Shown here one piece after another: positions 63,833 through 64,000 of a stretch of 64,000 nucleotides of DNA. The stretch lies in NCBI GenBank assembly GCA_963825765.1, contig CAWGUU010000004.1, positions 1 through 64,000 of the forward strand, given 5' to 3'. The notes under the pieces are model-generated. The model saw only the letters and a list, made by a program, of their open reading frames with translations, made no database searches and was not told the origin of the DNA. A program made the translations under genes and the position numbers. Source of the stretch: CAWGUU01 sp963825765. GTDB taxonomy: Bacteria > Actinomycetota > Acidimicrobiia > Acidimicrobiales > AC-14. Numbering within the stretch: position 1 is the first letter of the stretch; each line of letters starts with the position of its first letter.

Positions 63833-64000
63833 AACGCAAGCACTCTGAACTCGGGCGAACGAGGTGATTCGAGCCGCGGAACGACCGGCGAGGACGCTTC
63901 CGGACGTGGTCGTCCAGAGTCATTGTCGCTCAAGCTCTCCACCAAGCCGTCGAGCCAGCCGGGCCCTGAACCCTCCACCTCCACGACCAGGCGAGGTCGG

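Overview
The window is high-GC DNA (roughly 70% in most genes, many GTG starts) from an actinobacterium, possibly of the Acidimicrobiia. Three things support this: HspR with HAIR-like operators on dnaK and clpB, an SOS-box sequence matching the actinobacterial LexA consensus, and an lhr-nei pair as in mycobacteria. The exact lineage cannot be proven from the sequence.

Left end (1-12.3 kb). A tRNA-Asp/tRNA-Phe pair is followed by a genomic island. A perfect 48-bp copy of the 3' part of tRNA-Phe recurs at 10713-10760, so 261-10760 is a tRNA-integrated element. Its cargo is mostly DNA modification and cleavage: an EcoRI-type adenine methyltransferase overlapping a DUF262-HNH protein; a DUF4160/DUF2442 pair; a tyrosine recombinase and a TraG/VirD4-like ATPase, both apparently truncated and abutting head to head; a HARE-HTH/Mrr endonuclease; and a gapless three-gene operon (beta-class methyltransferase fused to a nuclease-like domain, a 104-aa protein, a 332-aa putative nuclease). 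Parts of the island are clearly AT-richer than the chromosome. Just beyond it lie a HigBA-like toxin-antitoxin pair, an excisionase-like gene and a decayed second one.

Middle (12.3-33.7 kb). Core genes follow: a duplicated-domain lipoprotein, a GAF-GGDEF diguanylate cyclase, a guanylate-kinase-like protein, a cupredoxin lipoprotein, a leucine/valine-type dehydrogenase and a fused branched-chain 2-oxoacid dehydrogenase E1 alpha-beta. On the minus strand is a long purine cluster in transcription order purA-D-E-B-C-S-Q, then purL-F-M, with several ATGA/GTGA overlaps. It takes phosphoribosylamine chemistry towards IMP and opens the AMP branch. A histidine phosphatase, a glycosyltransferase and an M23 peptidase follow.

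Heat-shock block (33.7-43.9 kb). clpB and dnaK-grpE-dnaJ-hspR all read leftward. HAIR-like operators precede clpB and dnaK, so HspR probably controls both. Between them is a large membrane-anchored SBBP-repeat protein.

Right part (43.9-64 kb). This holds a solo AbiEi-DUF559 protein flanked by palindromic repeats, a DUF427 gene, a Nudix hydrolase, an NTF2-like protein overlapping a gene for a strikingly acidic protein, PAC2, lhr-nei, an MFS exporter, a CBS-citrate synthase fusion and a GNAT. It ends in a duplicated, partly decaying region with three RibD/DHFR-like genes, two paralogous tiny membrane proteins and a frameshifted DUF222-HNH gene with a LexA box. A family of intergenic palindromes sharing the end CCGAACTGG recurs at six places from 21.8 to 50.4 kb.
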